Positions 56,624 to 64,000 of a stretch of 64,000 nucleotides of DNA are shown here, one piece after another. Position 1 is the stretch's first letter. The number at the start of each line of letters is the position of its first letter. The notes under the pieces were generated by a model. That model was not told where the DNA came from. It worked only from the letters and a program-made list of their open reading frames with translations, and made no database searches. Source of the stretch: Saprospiraceae bacterium (GTDB taxonomy: Bacteria > Bacteroidota > Bacteroidia > Chitinophagales > Saprospiraceae); the NCBI GenBank assembly GCA_016711125.1, contig JADJTQ010000005.1, forward strand, positions 186,001 to 250,000. Reading direction: 5' to 3'. The translations under genes were made by a program, and so were the position numbers.

Positions 56624-57958
56624 ATGTATAAAAACAAAGTTTTTGGCTGGTCTGTAGCGGTAGCATTGGCTGGATTTTTATTGGGATTTGATACCATTGT
56701 CATCTCGGGGGCTGATCAACCGATTCAGCGATTGTGGAACATGAGTCCGCTCTTTCATGGAATCTGTATTATGTCGATGGCTTTGTGGGGTACCGTCATA
56801 GGAGCCCTATTTGGTGGCATACCCTGTGATAAATATGGCCGAAAAAAGACCTTGTTTTGGATTGGTATTTTATATTTGGTTTCTGCTATTGGTTCGGGTT
56901 TAGCCTGGGATCCCGTATCGTTTTCGTTATTTCGATTTATCGGAGGTCTCGGCGTGGGTGCCTCATCCGTGGCGGCCCCAACCTACATAGCCGAGATTTC
57001 GTCGCCGGCCAACCGGGGTAAATTGGTGGCCCTTTATCAATTTAATATTGTATTGGGTATCCTGGTGGCATTCATTTCTAATTACTTGATAGGTGAGATT
57101 ATTCAAGAAGATTCCTGGCGTTGGATGCTTGGTGTAGAGGCAATACCTGCTGCTATCTATTGTATTTGGGTGTTGAGTGTGCCAGATAGTCCACGCTGGT
57201 TATTGCTGAAGGCCAACCGGGAAGAAGATGCCAGGAATGTACTAAAACATATGTACGAGACTATCGAAGAAATTAATAAAGTGGTTTATGATATCACGCA
57301 CTCGGTGGCTCATGCTGTGAATAACAGCTTGTTTCAGAGAAAATTTAATTATGCCTTAACTCTTGCTTTTTTAATCGCCTTTTTTAATCAATTGTCAGGA
57401 ATCAATTTTGTTTTATACTATGCTCCCCGTCTTTTAGAAGCGGCGGGAATCGGGGCGGAAGACGCATTATTTCAATCGACGAGTATTGGTATTGTCAATC
57501 TGATATTTACTTTACTGGGCATGTATCTCATCGACCGCATGGGTCGCAAGACTCTGATCATTATCGGTTCTATCGGCTACATCATCAGTCTAAGTGTGGT
57601 AGCTTGGGCCTATGCTACCGGAGCTAGTCAGGATATTTTACTAAGTTTTGTATTGATGTTTATTGCTTCACATGCGGTTGGTCAGGGAGCCGTCATTTGG
57701 GTTTTTATTTCAGAAATTTTTCCCACCGATGTCAGAGCCAATGGCCAAGCCTGGGGTTCTGGTACACACTGGGTTTTTGCCGCATTAATTACTGCTTTGA
57801 CTCCATTTTTTATCAGTTTGGTGGGTGATAATCCTTGGCCGCTTTTTGCCTTTTTTGCCATTATGATGGTTTTTCAATTATTTTTCGGATTATTTATGAT
57901 GCCCGAGACGAAAGGGGTGAGTCTGGAAGATCTGGAAAAACAGATTGTGCGATCCTAA
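56624..57958 (+). CDS. MFS sugar porter
   Basis: This 444-aa inner-membrane permease of the sugar porter family has 12 predicted helices. Signatures are GFLLGFDTIVISGA in helix 1, the DKYGRKKTLFW loop between helices 2 and 3, RFIGGLGVGASSVAAPTYIAE, PDSPRWLL after helix 6, QLSGINFVLYYAPRLLEAAG in helix 7, DRMGRKTL, and FVFPETKG-like MPETKGVSLEDLE at the C-end. The likely substrate is a hexose or disaccharide, probably fructose or sucrose given the GH32 gene 127 bp downstream. Confidence 0.93.
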   Translation: MYKNKVFGWSVAVALAGFLLGFDTIVISGADQPIQRLWNMSPLFHGICIMSMALWGTVIGALFGGIPCDKYGRKKTLFWIGILYLVSAIGSGLAWDPVSFSLFRFIGGLGVGASSVAAPTYIAEISSPANRGKLVALYQFNIVLGILVAFISNYLIGEIIQEDSWRWMLGVEAIPAAIYCIWVLSVPDSPRWLLLKANREEDARNVLKHMYETIEEINKVVYDITHSVAHAVNNSLFQRKFNYALTLAFLIAFFNQLSGINFVLYYAPRLLEAAGIGAEDALFQSTSIGIVNLIFTLLGMYLIDRMGRKTLIIIGSIGYIISLSVVAWAYATGASQDILLSFVLMFIASHAVGQGAVIWVFISEIFPTDVRANGQAWGSGTHWVFAALITALTPFFISLVGDNPWPLFAFFAIMMVFQLFFGLFMMPETKGVSLEDLEKQIVRS

Positions 57959-57995
57959 AACGGGAAGATGTCTAGATTTCACTTGCTCCCAAGAA

Positions 57996-58075
57996 AAGAT
58001 TCCCCAAGCCCGGAACCAAGGGATTCCCAAGCCCGAACCGAAGTGCAGGGATTGGGAAGCCCAACAATTAAATCT
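57996..58075. repeat. CCCAAGCCCG…GGGATT repeat between porter and GH32 gene
   Basis: Short units (CCCCAAGCCCGGAACCAAGG, TTCCCAAGCCCGAACCGAAG, AGGGATTGGGAAGCCC) lie in the gap and resemble the CTCCCAAGCTCGTAACGAAG units in the array at 37126-37943. The reading frame upstream of ATG 58086 passes through them and is therefore not the true N-terminus. Confidence 0.6.
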
Positions 58076-58085
58076 TAGAAAAAGA

Positions 58086-59652
58086 ATGATTAGACATTTA
58101 ATTTTTTTATACATAGCTATTTCACTTTTTGGTTGCATGAATGGCAGTGAAACCGAGACAAAACAGGGGGTTAATGCGGTTGTATCTTATCAGGAAGCCC
58201 ACCGTCCTCAATATCATTTTACTCCAGAAAAAATGTGGATGAATGATCCTAACGGTATGGTTTATTATGAAGGGGAATATCATCTATTTTATCAGTATTA
58301 TCCGGATAGTACGGTATGGGGCCCAATGCATTGGGGACATGCTATTTCAAAAGACCTGATTCATTGGGAGCATTTACCTATCGCCCTTTATCCAGATAGC
58401 CTGGGTTATATTTTTTCAGGAGGTGCAGTTATTGATTGGAAAAACACGAGCGGACTGGGTACTCCGAGTCAACCACCGATGGTTGCATTTTTCACCTACC
58501 ATAATGCTGAAATTGCCAAAGCAGGAGGGATTGAGGTTGAATCGCAAGCCATTGCTTACAGTCTTGACAAGGGGCGTAGCTGGACCAAATTCCCTGGCAA
58601 CCCAGTGATAAAAAATCCTGGAATTAAAGATTTTCGAGACCCGAATGTAATATGGCATGAAGGTTCCAATCAGTGGGTCCTGGTCTTAGCTGCATCTGAT
58701 CGACTGCATATTTATAATTCACCGAACTTACGTGATTGGAATCTCGCCAGCGAGTTTGGAGAAAAAGATGGAAACCACGATGGCGTCTGGGAATGCCCAG
58801 ATTTATTTCCACTACAAATCGATGGTCAGGAAAAATGGGTTTTATTACAAAATATTAGTCCGGGACACCCAAATGGTGGTTCAGGTACCCAATATTTCAT
58901 AGGGGATTTTGATGGAAAAGTCTTTAAAAATGATAATCCGCCAGCGATGAGTCTGTGGCTCGACTATGGCAAAGACAATTATGCCGGTGTTACCTGGTCA
59001 GATGCACCGAACAAAGGAGGCCAACGTACATTCATTGGATGGATGAGCAATTGGCAGTATGCCCAGCAAGTACCGACCGCACCGGCGGAGTGCCATGACA
59101 TTACCGCGGATGCTTCAACTGGTCTCGTCTGAAGCTGGCCTTCGACTTAGCTCGATCCCCGTGCCCACCGTGACCTCAATTAGAAAGGAAGCAGTCGCTT
59201 TTAGCCGCGGCGTGCATCAGGAGAAGCTGGATTTAATGAACAATGTCAAGAATAAAAATGGTCTCTACGAAGTGCAGCTGGAATTCGAAAAACCTGAACT
59301 CGGAAAAGTGGAAATAGAGATTTTTAATTCGGTAGGCGATGTCTTATTTATTGGTTATAGTGTGGATCAGAATGAATATTATGTGGATCGTCTGACCGCG
59401 GGTGAATCTGACTTCAGTGATACCTTTGCTGGTAGACATGTCGCACCTTGTTATTATAATTTACCTACTGTTAAAATGCATCTGTTTTTTGATGTGGCTT
59501 CTGTCGAATTATTTGCTGATGACGGCCGGACCGTGATAACAGAAATATTTTTCCCGGCCGAACCTTATACCGATATCATTGTCAATGCTAGTGTCGACGC
59601 ACCAATCACCATGATAAGAGGAAGAGTTTTCGAGCTGGGTTCGATCTGGTAA
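58086..59652 (+). pseudogene. GH32 fructan β-fructosidase lipoprotein, frameshifted
   Basis: From ATG 58086 a lipoprotein signal (ISLFGC) is followed by the five-bladed GH32 propeller. WMNDPNGMVYY holds the nucleophile Asp, FRDPNVIWHE the transition-state Asp and WECPDLFPL the acid/base Glu. The frame breaks at about 59081-59086, just after QQVPTAP. Two bases (a Trp codon, TGG) are missing before RSAMTLPR, after which the β-sandwich domain is open to 59652 (VEIEIFNSVGDVLFIGY, VKMHLFFDVASVELFADDG). Reassembled length is 522 aa, normal for levanase/inulinase. It would release fructose from levan, inulin or sucrose for the porter upstream. All catalytic residues are present. Confidence 0.85.
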
Positions 59653-59774
59653 CTAAACCAGGAAATACATTGTGATAGATCTAATTATGACATATAGAAA
59701 TTTCGGTCTTCTTTTGGGTTAAAAGAAAGAAGGGGAGTGGCACGTAATCTATCGTTGCCACTTCGGGATTGATA

Positions 59775-61106
59775 TCATGGATTTACCAGTTTCATATTTT
59801 TATCGTGTCGGCCATTGTCATAAATTCCTTCGACTGCAACAATTTTACCTTGTTCGCGGACAAATTGAAGTCGAAAATAGGGTATGTTTTCGACCATGAA
59901 GAGATCCTTTTCCATCCCAACAAGTGGATATTCCGGACCAATATCTCTTTGATAGAGTAGTTTGCCATCTTTCAATCTAATGGTTCTTGCTCCAAAATTA
60001 CCGACATATTCTTTTGCCTCCTCCAAATTGAGTTCGAATGGATGAGCCGCTGCTTTCAGTTGATCGGAAGTCCAACTATAGGGATTCTCCGGATTATCCT
60101 GATATTTATTGGCTAATTTTTCAACAGCCCGGAAATGAGCTTCGGTGAGAGCTTGATCGGCCGGTATTTGGATGTGAGGCATAACTCCCATACCTTCCCA
60201 GTTGGTTTTAGTGATGGGGTTTATTGCCCGGCCATTGGGAACAAATATTCCAAATTCATCGGAAGCCGCCATAAATTCACCGGGGTGAGCTCCTCCGCCG
60301 GTGGTCTCGCCAATGATGGTTGCCCGGTTTAGGTTTTTGAGGTTGTAAGTAAATTCTTCTGCCGCTGAAAAGGTACGTCGACTGGTTAATATATATACGT
60401 CGGTCGTAGGCATTTTCTTGCCCGGCACATAGGGTAGCGTCCACCGTTGCTGTATGTCGTCAGATGGACGGTAATAGAAATCATTTAGGTGAACGAGGCC
60501 CTGATCAAAAAGATAGCTGGATAGTATCTGGATCATATCGGGACTACCACCACCATTCTGCCGGAGATCAATAATTAGAGCTTCCGATCTTGAGAGAAAA
60601 TTCATGGCGGAGGCTGCAGCTTCACCAGCATTTTTAGATCCTGAAAATCCGTTGAGTTTTAGATATCCTACACCATCTGACAAGATCTTTATTTCTTCAA
60701 ACCCATAATTTTCCCTGGATTCCCGGGAGTCCATTAATTTGATAAAATTTAATGAGTCCTCAGAAGTGTGAGACATCCTGATTTCTTGAACCATTGAGGG
60801 GTCAAAGCGTACATTAATGTGAAGATCATGACTAATTGATTGAAGATCACTGGTAAGTTGACTGGCAAATTGCATTGGATCTGTTACATTTTCATAGGCT
60901 TTTTGTCTCAGTTTTCCGGAAATCAGATCTGACATTTCTTGCGCCTTTTCCGGGAAGATGTAATTTTCGTTAAGCAGCAGACAAATCTTCTGAACGACCT
61001 CTTCCTGTTTTTGAAGGGTCACCGTATTTTCGGTGTATTGAGCATTTAGCTGACTGGTAATAGTCAAAAGGCAATAAGTGTAGATTAGAATAATACATCT
61101 TTTCAT
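59775..61106 (-). CDS. S41 family C-terminal-type serine peptidase, exported
   Basis: This 443-aa exported protein has a signal about 1-22 (ending LNAQ). An N-terminal helical domain (about 30-120) leads into the S41 core: GYLKLNGFSGSKNAGEAA, ALIIDLRQNGGGSPDMIQIL, the nucleophile Ser in TSRRTFSAAEEFTYNL (about residue 248), and VGETTGGGAHPGEFM-like sequence. No PDZ domain is visible, as in the IRBP/tricorn-like branch. The C-terminal 80 residues are a β-rich domain common in Bacteroidota members. The gene starts 28 bp after a MarR regulator, so the pair is probably cotranscribed. Confidence 0.92.
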   Translation of the reverse strand: MKRCIILIYTYCLLTITSQLNAQYTENTVTLQKQEEVVQKICLLLNENYIFPEKAQEMSDLISGKLRQKAYENVTDPMQFASQLTSDLQSISHDLHINVRFDPSMVQEIRMSHTSEDSLNFIKLMDSRESRENYGFEEIKILSDGVGYLKLNGFSGSKNAGEAAASAMNFLSRSEALIIDLRQNGGGSPDMIQILSSYLFDQGLVHLNDFYYRPSDDIQQRWTLPYVPGKKMPTTDVYILTSRRTFSAAEEFTYNLKNLNRATIIGETTGGGAHPGEFMAASDEFGIFVPNGRAINPITKTNWEGMGVMPHIQIPADQALTEAHFRAVEKLANKYQDNPENPYSWTSDQLKAAAHPFELNLEEAKEYVGNFGARTIRLKDGKLLYQRDIGPEYPLVGMEKDLFMVENIPYFRLQFVREQGKIVAVEGIYDNGRHDKNMKLVNP

Positions 61107-61134
61107 AGTTTTAGTTATTTAGGAATATTGAATA

Positions 61135-61581
61135 TTAGATTTTACCATTTGTACAATTTTCAATTAGTTTTTTCAGGACTTTCCGAACCAGGTTGACTTC
61201 GTTTTCATGCACATTGTGCAATGCTGTACTTCGATATTCAGAGACGATGGGATTAAGCCGTTCAATAACTTCCTGACCTTGGGTAGTTATGTTTAAGGCA
61301 TGCCTTCTTCGATCCTCTTGGTGATAAGCCCTGTGCAGATAGCCTTTTTTCACCAAGAGATCAATCATGCGGGTCACCGAGGCGTAATCTTTAAAGATCA
61401 TTTCGCCGATCTGTGATTGAGATATTCCTTCATAATCAACGATGGCGCGAAGAACCAGCAACTGGTCGATGGTTATGTCAATGCCTTCATTGCTGATACA
61501 CCTCTGAGCAAATTGACGGTAGGTTTTGATCGCCTTTTCTATGCTGTAGAAGACGGTTTGTTGGGGATTGATAACTTGCAT
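61135..61581 (-). CDS. MarR family transcriptional regulator
   Basis: This 148-aa winged-helix regulator has LLVLRAIVDYEGISQSQIGEM and KDYASVTRMIDLLVKKGYLHR (recognition helix), and the wing RAYHQEDRRRHALNITTQGQ with the usual DxRR. It lies upstream of the S41 peptidase gene and its own promoter carries overlapping palindromes, so it probably represses both. The inducer is unknown. Confidence 0.93.
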   Translation of the reverse strand: MQVINPQQTVFYSIEKAIKTYRQFAQRCISNEGIDITIDQLLVLRAIVDYEGISQSQIGEMIFKDYASVTRMIDLLVKKGYLHRAYHQEDRRRHALNITTQGQEVIERLNPIVSEYRSTALHNVHENEVNLVRKVLKKLIENCTNGKI

Positions 61582-61590
61582 GATAAACTA

Positions 61591-61622
61591 TTTGACATAA
61601 ATATATTTGATATGTCAAATAT
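61591..61622. promoter_or_regulatory. Putative MarR operator
   Basis: Two overlapping inverted repeats lie 10-41 bp upstream of the marR start: TTTGACATA (61591-61599) with TATGTCAAA (61611-61619), and ATATTTGA (61603-61610) with TCAAATAT (61615-61622). Size and AT-rich character fit MarR binding sites. Confidence 0.55.
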
Positions 61623-61659
61623 GTGCAAGAGGCCCAGACTATTTTTTTTATAGAGTCAA

Positions 61660-62901
61660 TTATTTGAAATCGATGCTGAGCTTAGTCGAATCGGTGGGGG
61701 AGTTCAATGGGTACCAGGCGGGTCCCTGTTGCAGTAACCTGATCGCTTCAGTATCACAGCCATAACCCAACGATTTCAGAATTTTAATGTCTTGTGGCCG
61801 ACCTTGATGATCAATGAAGAATGAAAGCTCAACCGAACCTGATATTCCTGCATTTAGCGCAGCGTTCGGCATTTTACGGTTTTGCTCAATGTAGGCCAGG
61901 TATTTCGACCAACCGATGGCAGGGCCTCCGGAAGTATTGGTTTTTAGTTTTGAATATTGAGCTTCACTGGATCGGGCTGCCGCATTGGGATTTCCAGTAA
62001 TCTTTTTAGAATTTATTTCTACCATGTCACTCAACGACTGCTGATCTTCATCAAGTATGATCGAATCCATCTCATTCGGGGTAATAGGCACAATTTGCCT
62101 GGTCTCAAAGCCGGCATACGTAATTTCCAGGCCTTGACGAGTTGCGGTAGAATCCATGGTAAACCGGCCTTCTACATCGGAAGTTGCCACCTGCTCGCCG
62201 CTAAGCGGACGAATATTAGCTCCAATAAGTGGATTACCGATGTCATCAAAAATCCTACCTGTAATTTGGCTAACCTCCTTTTGGGAAGATCCGTCCATCG
62301 GAGGTGTTGCACTGGCAAGAATCTTAGCTTCTGGAGCAATCTGGTCAATTGTTGATTCAGCTTCGGAGAATAGTGAGGTCGTTTCCTCCATCTTAGTTTG
62401 ATTGGTGCGACTATCTTGGGATTTTTCTGGTCTCTCTTCCGGAGCTTGTAAAGTCTCATTTTTCAGGGAACTCGGCACTTCGTCTGCGATCGCCAGGGTA
62501 CCACTATCACTGCCAGGATCAAATACAGATGGAGATTCACTACCACCGTGAGCCGTTTCGAAAGTGATTTCCTTTAGATTACTGTTGCTTCCCAATTCCC
62601 TCTGTGAGCCAAAGTACATCAATCCCCCGGTGGTAATTAGTAATGCCACGGAAGCAGCTATTCGCCAAAAATGTGACTTTGATCGTGGCTGGAATTTTTC
62701 GGCTTTTGCACCTACCCGCTGCTTTAATTCAGTCAAATGTGAACTCTGATCCCTCTCCAATGTTTCATATCCTTCCACTGCATCTTGCAGGAATGGATCA
62801 TCAGAAGCCTGATGCCGCAATCTCAGACGCTCCTGTTCCGAAATCGTTCCGGTGGTCAGCTTTTTTAGTAAGTCTTTGATCTCTCTATGATGGAGTGCCA
62901 T
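61660..62901 (-). CDS. Anti-sigma-like membrane protein with carboxypeptidase-like and TonB C-terminal domains
   Basis: This 413-aa protein starts 17 bp inside the 3' end of the sigma gene, so it is translationally coupled to it. An N-terminal cytoplasmic helix pair (about 1-70, LTTGTISEQERLRLRH) is of the anti-sigma kind. A single transmembrane segment (WRIAASVALLITTGGLMYFG, about 79-98) follows. Periplasmic parts are a low-complexity Ser/Glu linker, a CarboxypepD_reg domain (ITGRIFDDIGNPLIGANIRP, GRFTMDSTATRQGLEITYAG), and a TonB-like C-terminal domain (SGSVELSFFIDHQGRPQDIK, GCDTEAIRLLQQGPAWYP). The combination suggests an anti-sigma factor that senses or contacts outer-membrane receptors. 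Confidence 0.87.
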   Translation of the reverse strand: MALHHREIKDLLKKLTTGTISEQERLRLRHQASDDPFLQDAVEGYETLERDQSSHLTELKQRVGAKAEKFQPRSKSHFWRIAASVALLITTGGLMYFGSQRELGSNSNLKEITFETAHGGSESPSVFDPGSDSGTLAIADEVPSSLKNETLQAPEERPEKSQDSRTNQTKMEETTSLFSEAESTIDQIAPEAKILASATPPMDGSSQKEVSQITGRIFDDIGNPLIGANIRPLSGEQVATSDVEGRFTMDSTATRQGLEITYAGFETRQIVPITPNEMDSIILDEDQQSLSDMVEINSKKITGNPNAAARSSEAQYSKLKTNTSGGPAIGWSKYLAYIEQNRKMPNAALNAGISGSVELSFFIDHQGRPQDIKILKSLGYGCDTEAIRLLQQGPAWYPLNSPTDSTKLSIDFK

Positions 62902-63469
62902 TATTTTTCTTTGTCATGCAGGTTTTTAAATTCCTTCGGCCATTTTGAATGTGGGATCTTACTTGGTCCTTACTTACTTTTAATATCGCGGCTATCTCTT
63001 CGTACGATTTTTTCTCCATATAAAACCACTCAATAGTGGTACGTTGGGCATCTGGTAAATCTTTAATGCATGCATATAAATCTGCGTGATCGTCGTACCA
63101 ATCAAATTCTATATCATGATGCAAAATTTCGTCAGAATACACAGCACCGGCTAAATCAATGGTAACCGGATACTGTTTTTGTTTTCTTAAAATTTGAAGA
63201 CAGTGATTCTTAGTGACCGAGTAAAGCCAACTCCTGAAGTTTTCGATCTGATGGCTTTTTAGTTTCTCCAATAGCACTTCAAAGATTTCCATAGCAGCAT
63301 CTTTGCCAGCATCCTCATCCTTGAGATATTTAAGACAGACTCCGTATATCAGCTCCAGGTATCGTTGAAATAGACTACTCAACGACTCGATATCACCACC
63401 CTGCTGGTACCTGGTGATCAGATCATGATCTGTCGCACCGTCATTAATTTGTCGTCTGATAAAAGTCAC
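62885..63469 (-). CDS. ECF-type sigma-70 family RNA polymerase sigma factor
   Basis: This 194-aa sigma factor (GTG start) has region 2 (SSLFQRYLELIYGVCLKYL, DAAMEIFEVLLEKL, FRSWLYSVTKNHCLQILRK) and region 4 (LPDAQRTTIEWFYMEKKSYEE, AILKVSKDQVRSHIQNGRRNL). Its 3' end overlaps the anti-sigma-like gene. A TACATTTG -7 box lies at 63481-63474. Target genes unknown; the group is usual for envelope stress or nutrient uptake control in Bacteroidota. Confidence 0.93.
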   Translation of the reverse strand: MTFIRRQINDGATDHDLITRYQQGGDIESLSSLFQRYLELIYGVCLKYLKDEDAGKDAAMEIFEVLLEKLKSHQIENFRSWLYSVTKNHCLQILRKQKQYPVTIDLAGAVYSDEILHHDIEFDWYDDHADLYACIKDLPDAQRTTIEWFYMEKKSYEEIAAILKVSKDQVRSHIQNGRRNLKTCMTKKNNGTPS

Positions 63470-63553
63470 AAATCAAATGTAAATGAAAAAAATCGAGTGT
63501 GGGTTATGCATTGTAATCGAATAGATGCATCCATTCCATAAAAAGTTTAGATT

Positions 63554-64000
63554 ATGAAAACTATTTTGTTTGTTGCTTGCTGTCTTATCGGGCTAAATAC
63601 TTGGAACCAATCGGAGGAAATCGTCATCCAGGGTCATGTCTTTGATCGAACTTACGGAGATCCTTTAGTTGGAGTTTCGATTAAAACAATGAGAGGTGAT
63701 ATTGCTACGGTAACTGATTTTAATGGATCCTATTTGATGAAATTGGAGAAAAGAGCTTACACTCTGATATTTTCTTTGCCCGGATATCTTTCACAGGAAA
63801 TCAAAGTAGCCACCGACAGAACCCTGGATGTTAAATTGCAACTGACGGGACCTGAAAATGAAATAACACTCGATGAACGTGAAAACAGTGCTAAATCTAA
63901 AGTTCGTGAAGCAAAATATTCCCGTGATGCCGAAATGGCACCAACCGGGATATCTTTTAGCTCCCGGCAGACGAATCAGGAACCTGCATGGAATACGGAA
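63554..64000 (+). CDS. Exported carboxypeptidase-regulatory-like protein, cut by the window end
   Basis: The first 149 codons from ATG 63554 are visible. A signal peptide (about 1-19) is followed by a CarboxypepD_reg domain (IVIQGHVFDRTYGDPLVGVS, GDIATVTDFNGSYLMKLE, LIFSLPGYLSQEIKVATD) and then a charged linker. In Bacteroidota such N-termini next to a sigma/anti-sigma pair often belong to von Willebrand A (YfbK-like) proteins, but the diagnostic part is outside the window. It is divergent from the sigma gene. Confidence 0.75.
   Translation, partial: MKTILFVACCLIGLNTWNQSEEIVIQGHVFDRTYGDPLVGVSIKTMRGDIATVTDFNGSYLMKLEKRAYTLIFSLPGYLSQEIKVATDRTLDVKLQLTGPENEITLDERENSAKSKVREAKYSRDAEMAPTGISFSSRQTNQEPAWNTE

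Noticed and set aside
1..64000. tRNA, rRNA or tmRNA genes
   Set aside because: No cloverleaf or conserved rRNA sequence was recognised on reading the gaps by eye; a covariance-model search would be needed to be sure.

Overview
The window looks like a chromosomal segment of a Bacteroidota bacterium, most plausibly of the Saprospiria/Chitinophagia type. This placement is inferred from gene content, not from a marker gene. The supporting features are carboxypeptidase-regulatory-like domains on several envelope proteins, a TonB-dependent receptor, a β-propeller (Reg_prop/Y_Y_Y) histidine kinase, DUF4296 and DUF2911 proteins, a Por-type (T9SS) C-terminal tail, a DUF1501/PSD1 cytochrome pair, and promoters of the TTTG/TAnnTTTG type. 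No rRNA, tRNA, CRISPR array or phage module was seen.

Layout. 1-11.5 kb: a frameshifted secreted amidohydrolase, an M13 metallopeptidase lipoprotein, a propeller kinase with its NarL-type regulator, a DUF2911 protein, an HExxH lipoprotein, and a decayed GxxExxY gene among direct repeats. 11.5-23 kb (accessory in character): a double α/β-hydrolase, a gluzincin-like metalloprotease paired with an MBL-fold hydrolase, a surface protein broken by two nonsense codons, and a 1.07 kb tandem duplication of a secreted-protein gene. 23-28.4 kb: a fused B12-dependent acyl-CoA mutase (IcmF type), a hicB remnant, and a 1352-bp insertion sequence with a 5-bp target duplication that cut the C-terminal tail off a T9SS-type β-helix protein. 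28.4-34.5 kb: that protein and the DUF1501/PSD1 pair. 34.5-45 kb (core-like): SixA phosphatase, DUF4296 lipoprotein, PhoB/PhoR-type system, a 0.8 kb higher-order repeat, 3-hydroxybutyryl-CoA dehydrogenase, a BadF-type sugar kinase, an ATP-type and a PPi-type phosphofructokinase, and a cytochrome c-sugar dehydrogenase fusion. 45-64 kb: two SDRs with a FadR-type regulator that has a well-defined promoter and twin operators, a VCBS protein, a TonB receptor, an NTF2-like lipoprotein, a decayed amidohydrolase-2 gene, a CBM9-PKD protein, a sugar porter with a GH32 fructosidase, MarR plus S41 peptidase, and a sigma/anti-sigma-TonB pair with the first part of its third gene.

A notable property is that ten otherwise well-conserved genes are interrupted by small indels, mostly in mononucleotide runs. 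After correcting these runs each gene gives one full-length protein of expected length. This suggests either consensus errors in the assembly or slippage-tolerant expression. Genuinely decayed genes (GxxExxY, hicB, amidohydrolase-2 and probably the IS transposase) look different, with many scattered lesions.

The best candidate for an undescribed system is the gluzincin protease/MBL-fold pair at 14.9-18.4 kb. The clearest regulatory unit is the autoregulated FadR-type regulator at 47.3-48.2 kb. Identities rest on motif recognition by eye; no database search was run.
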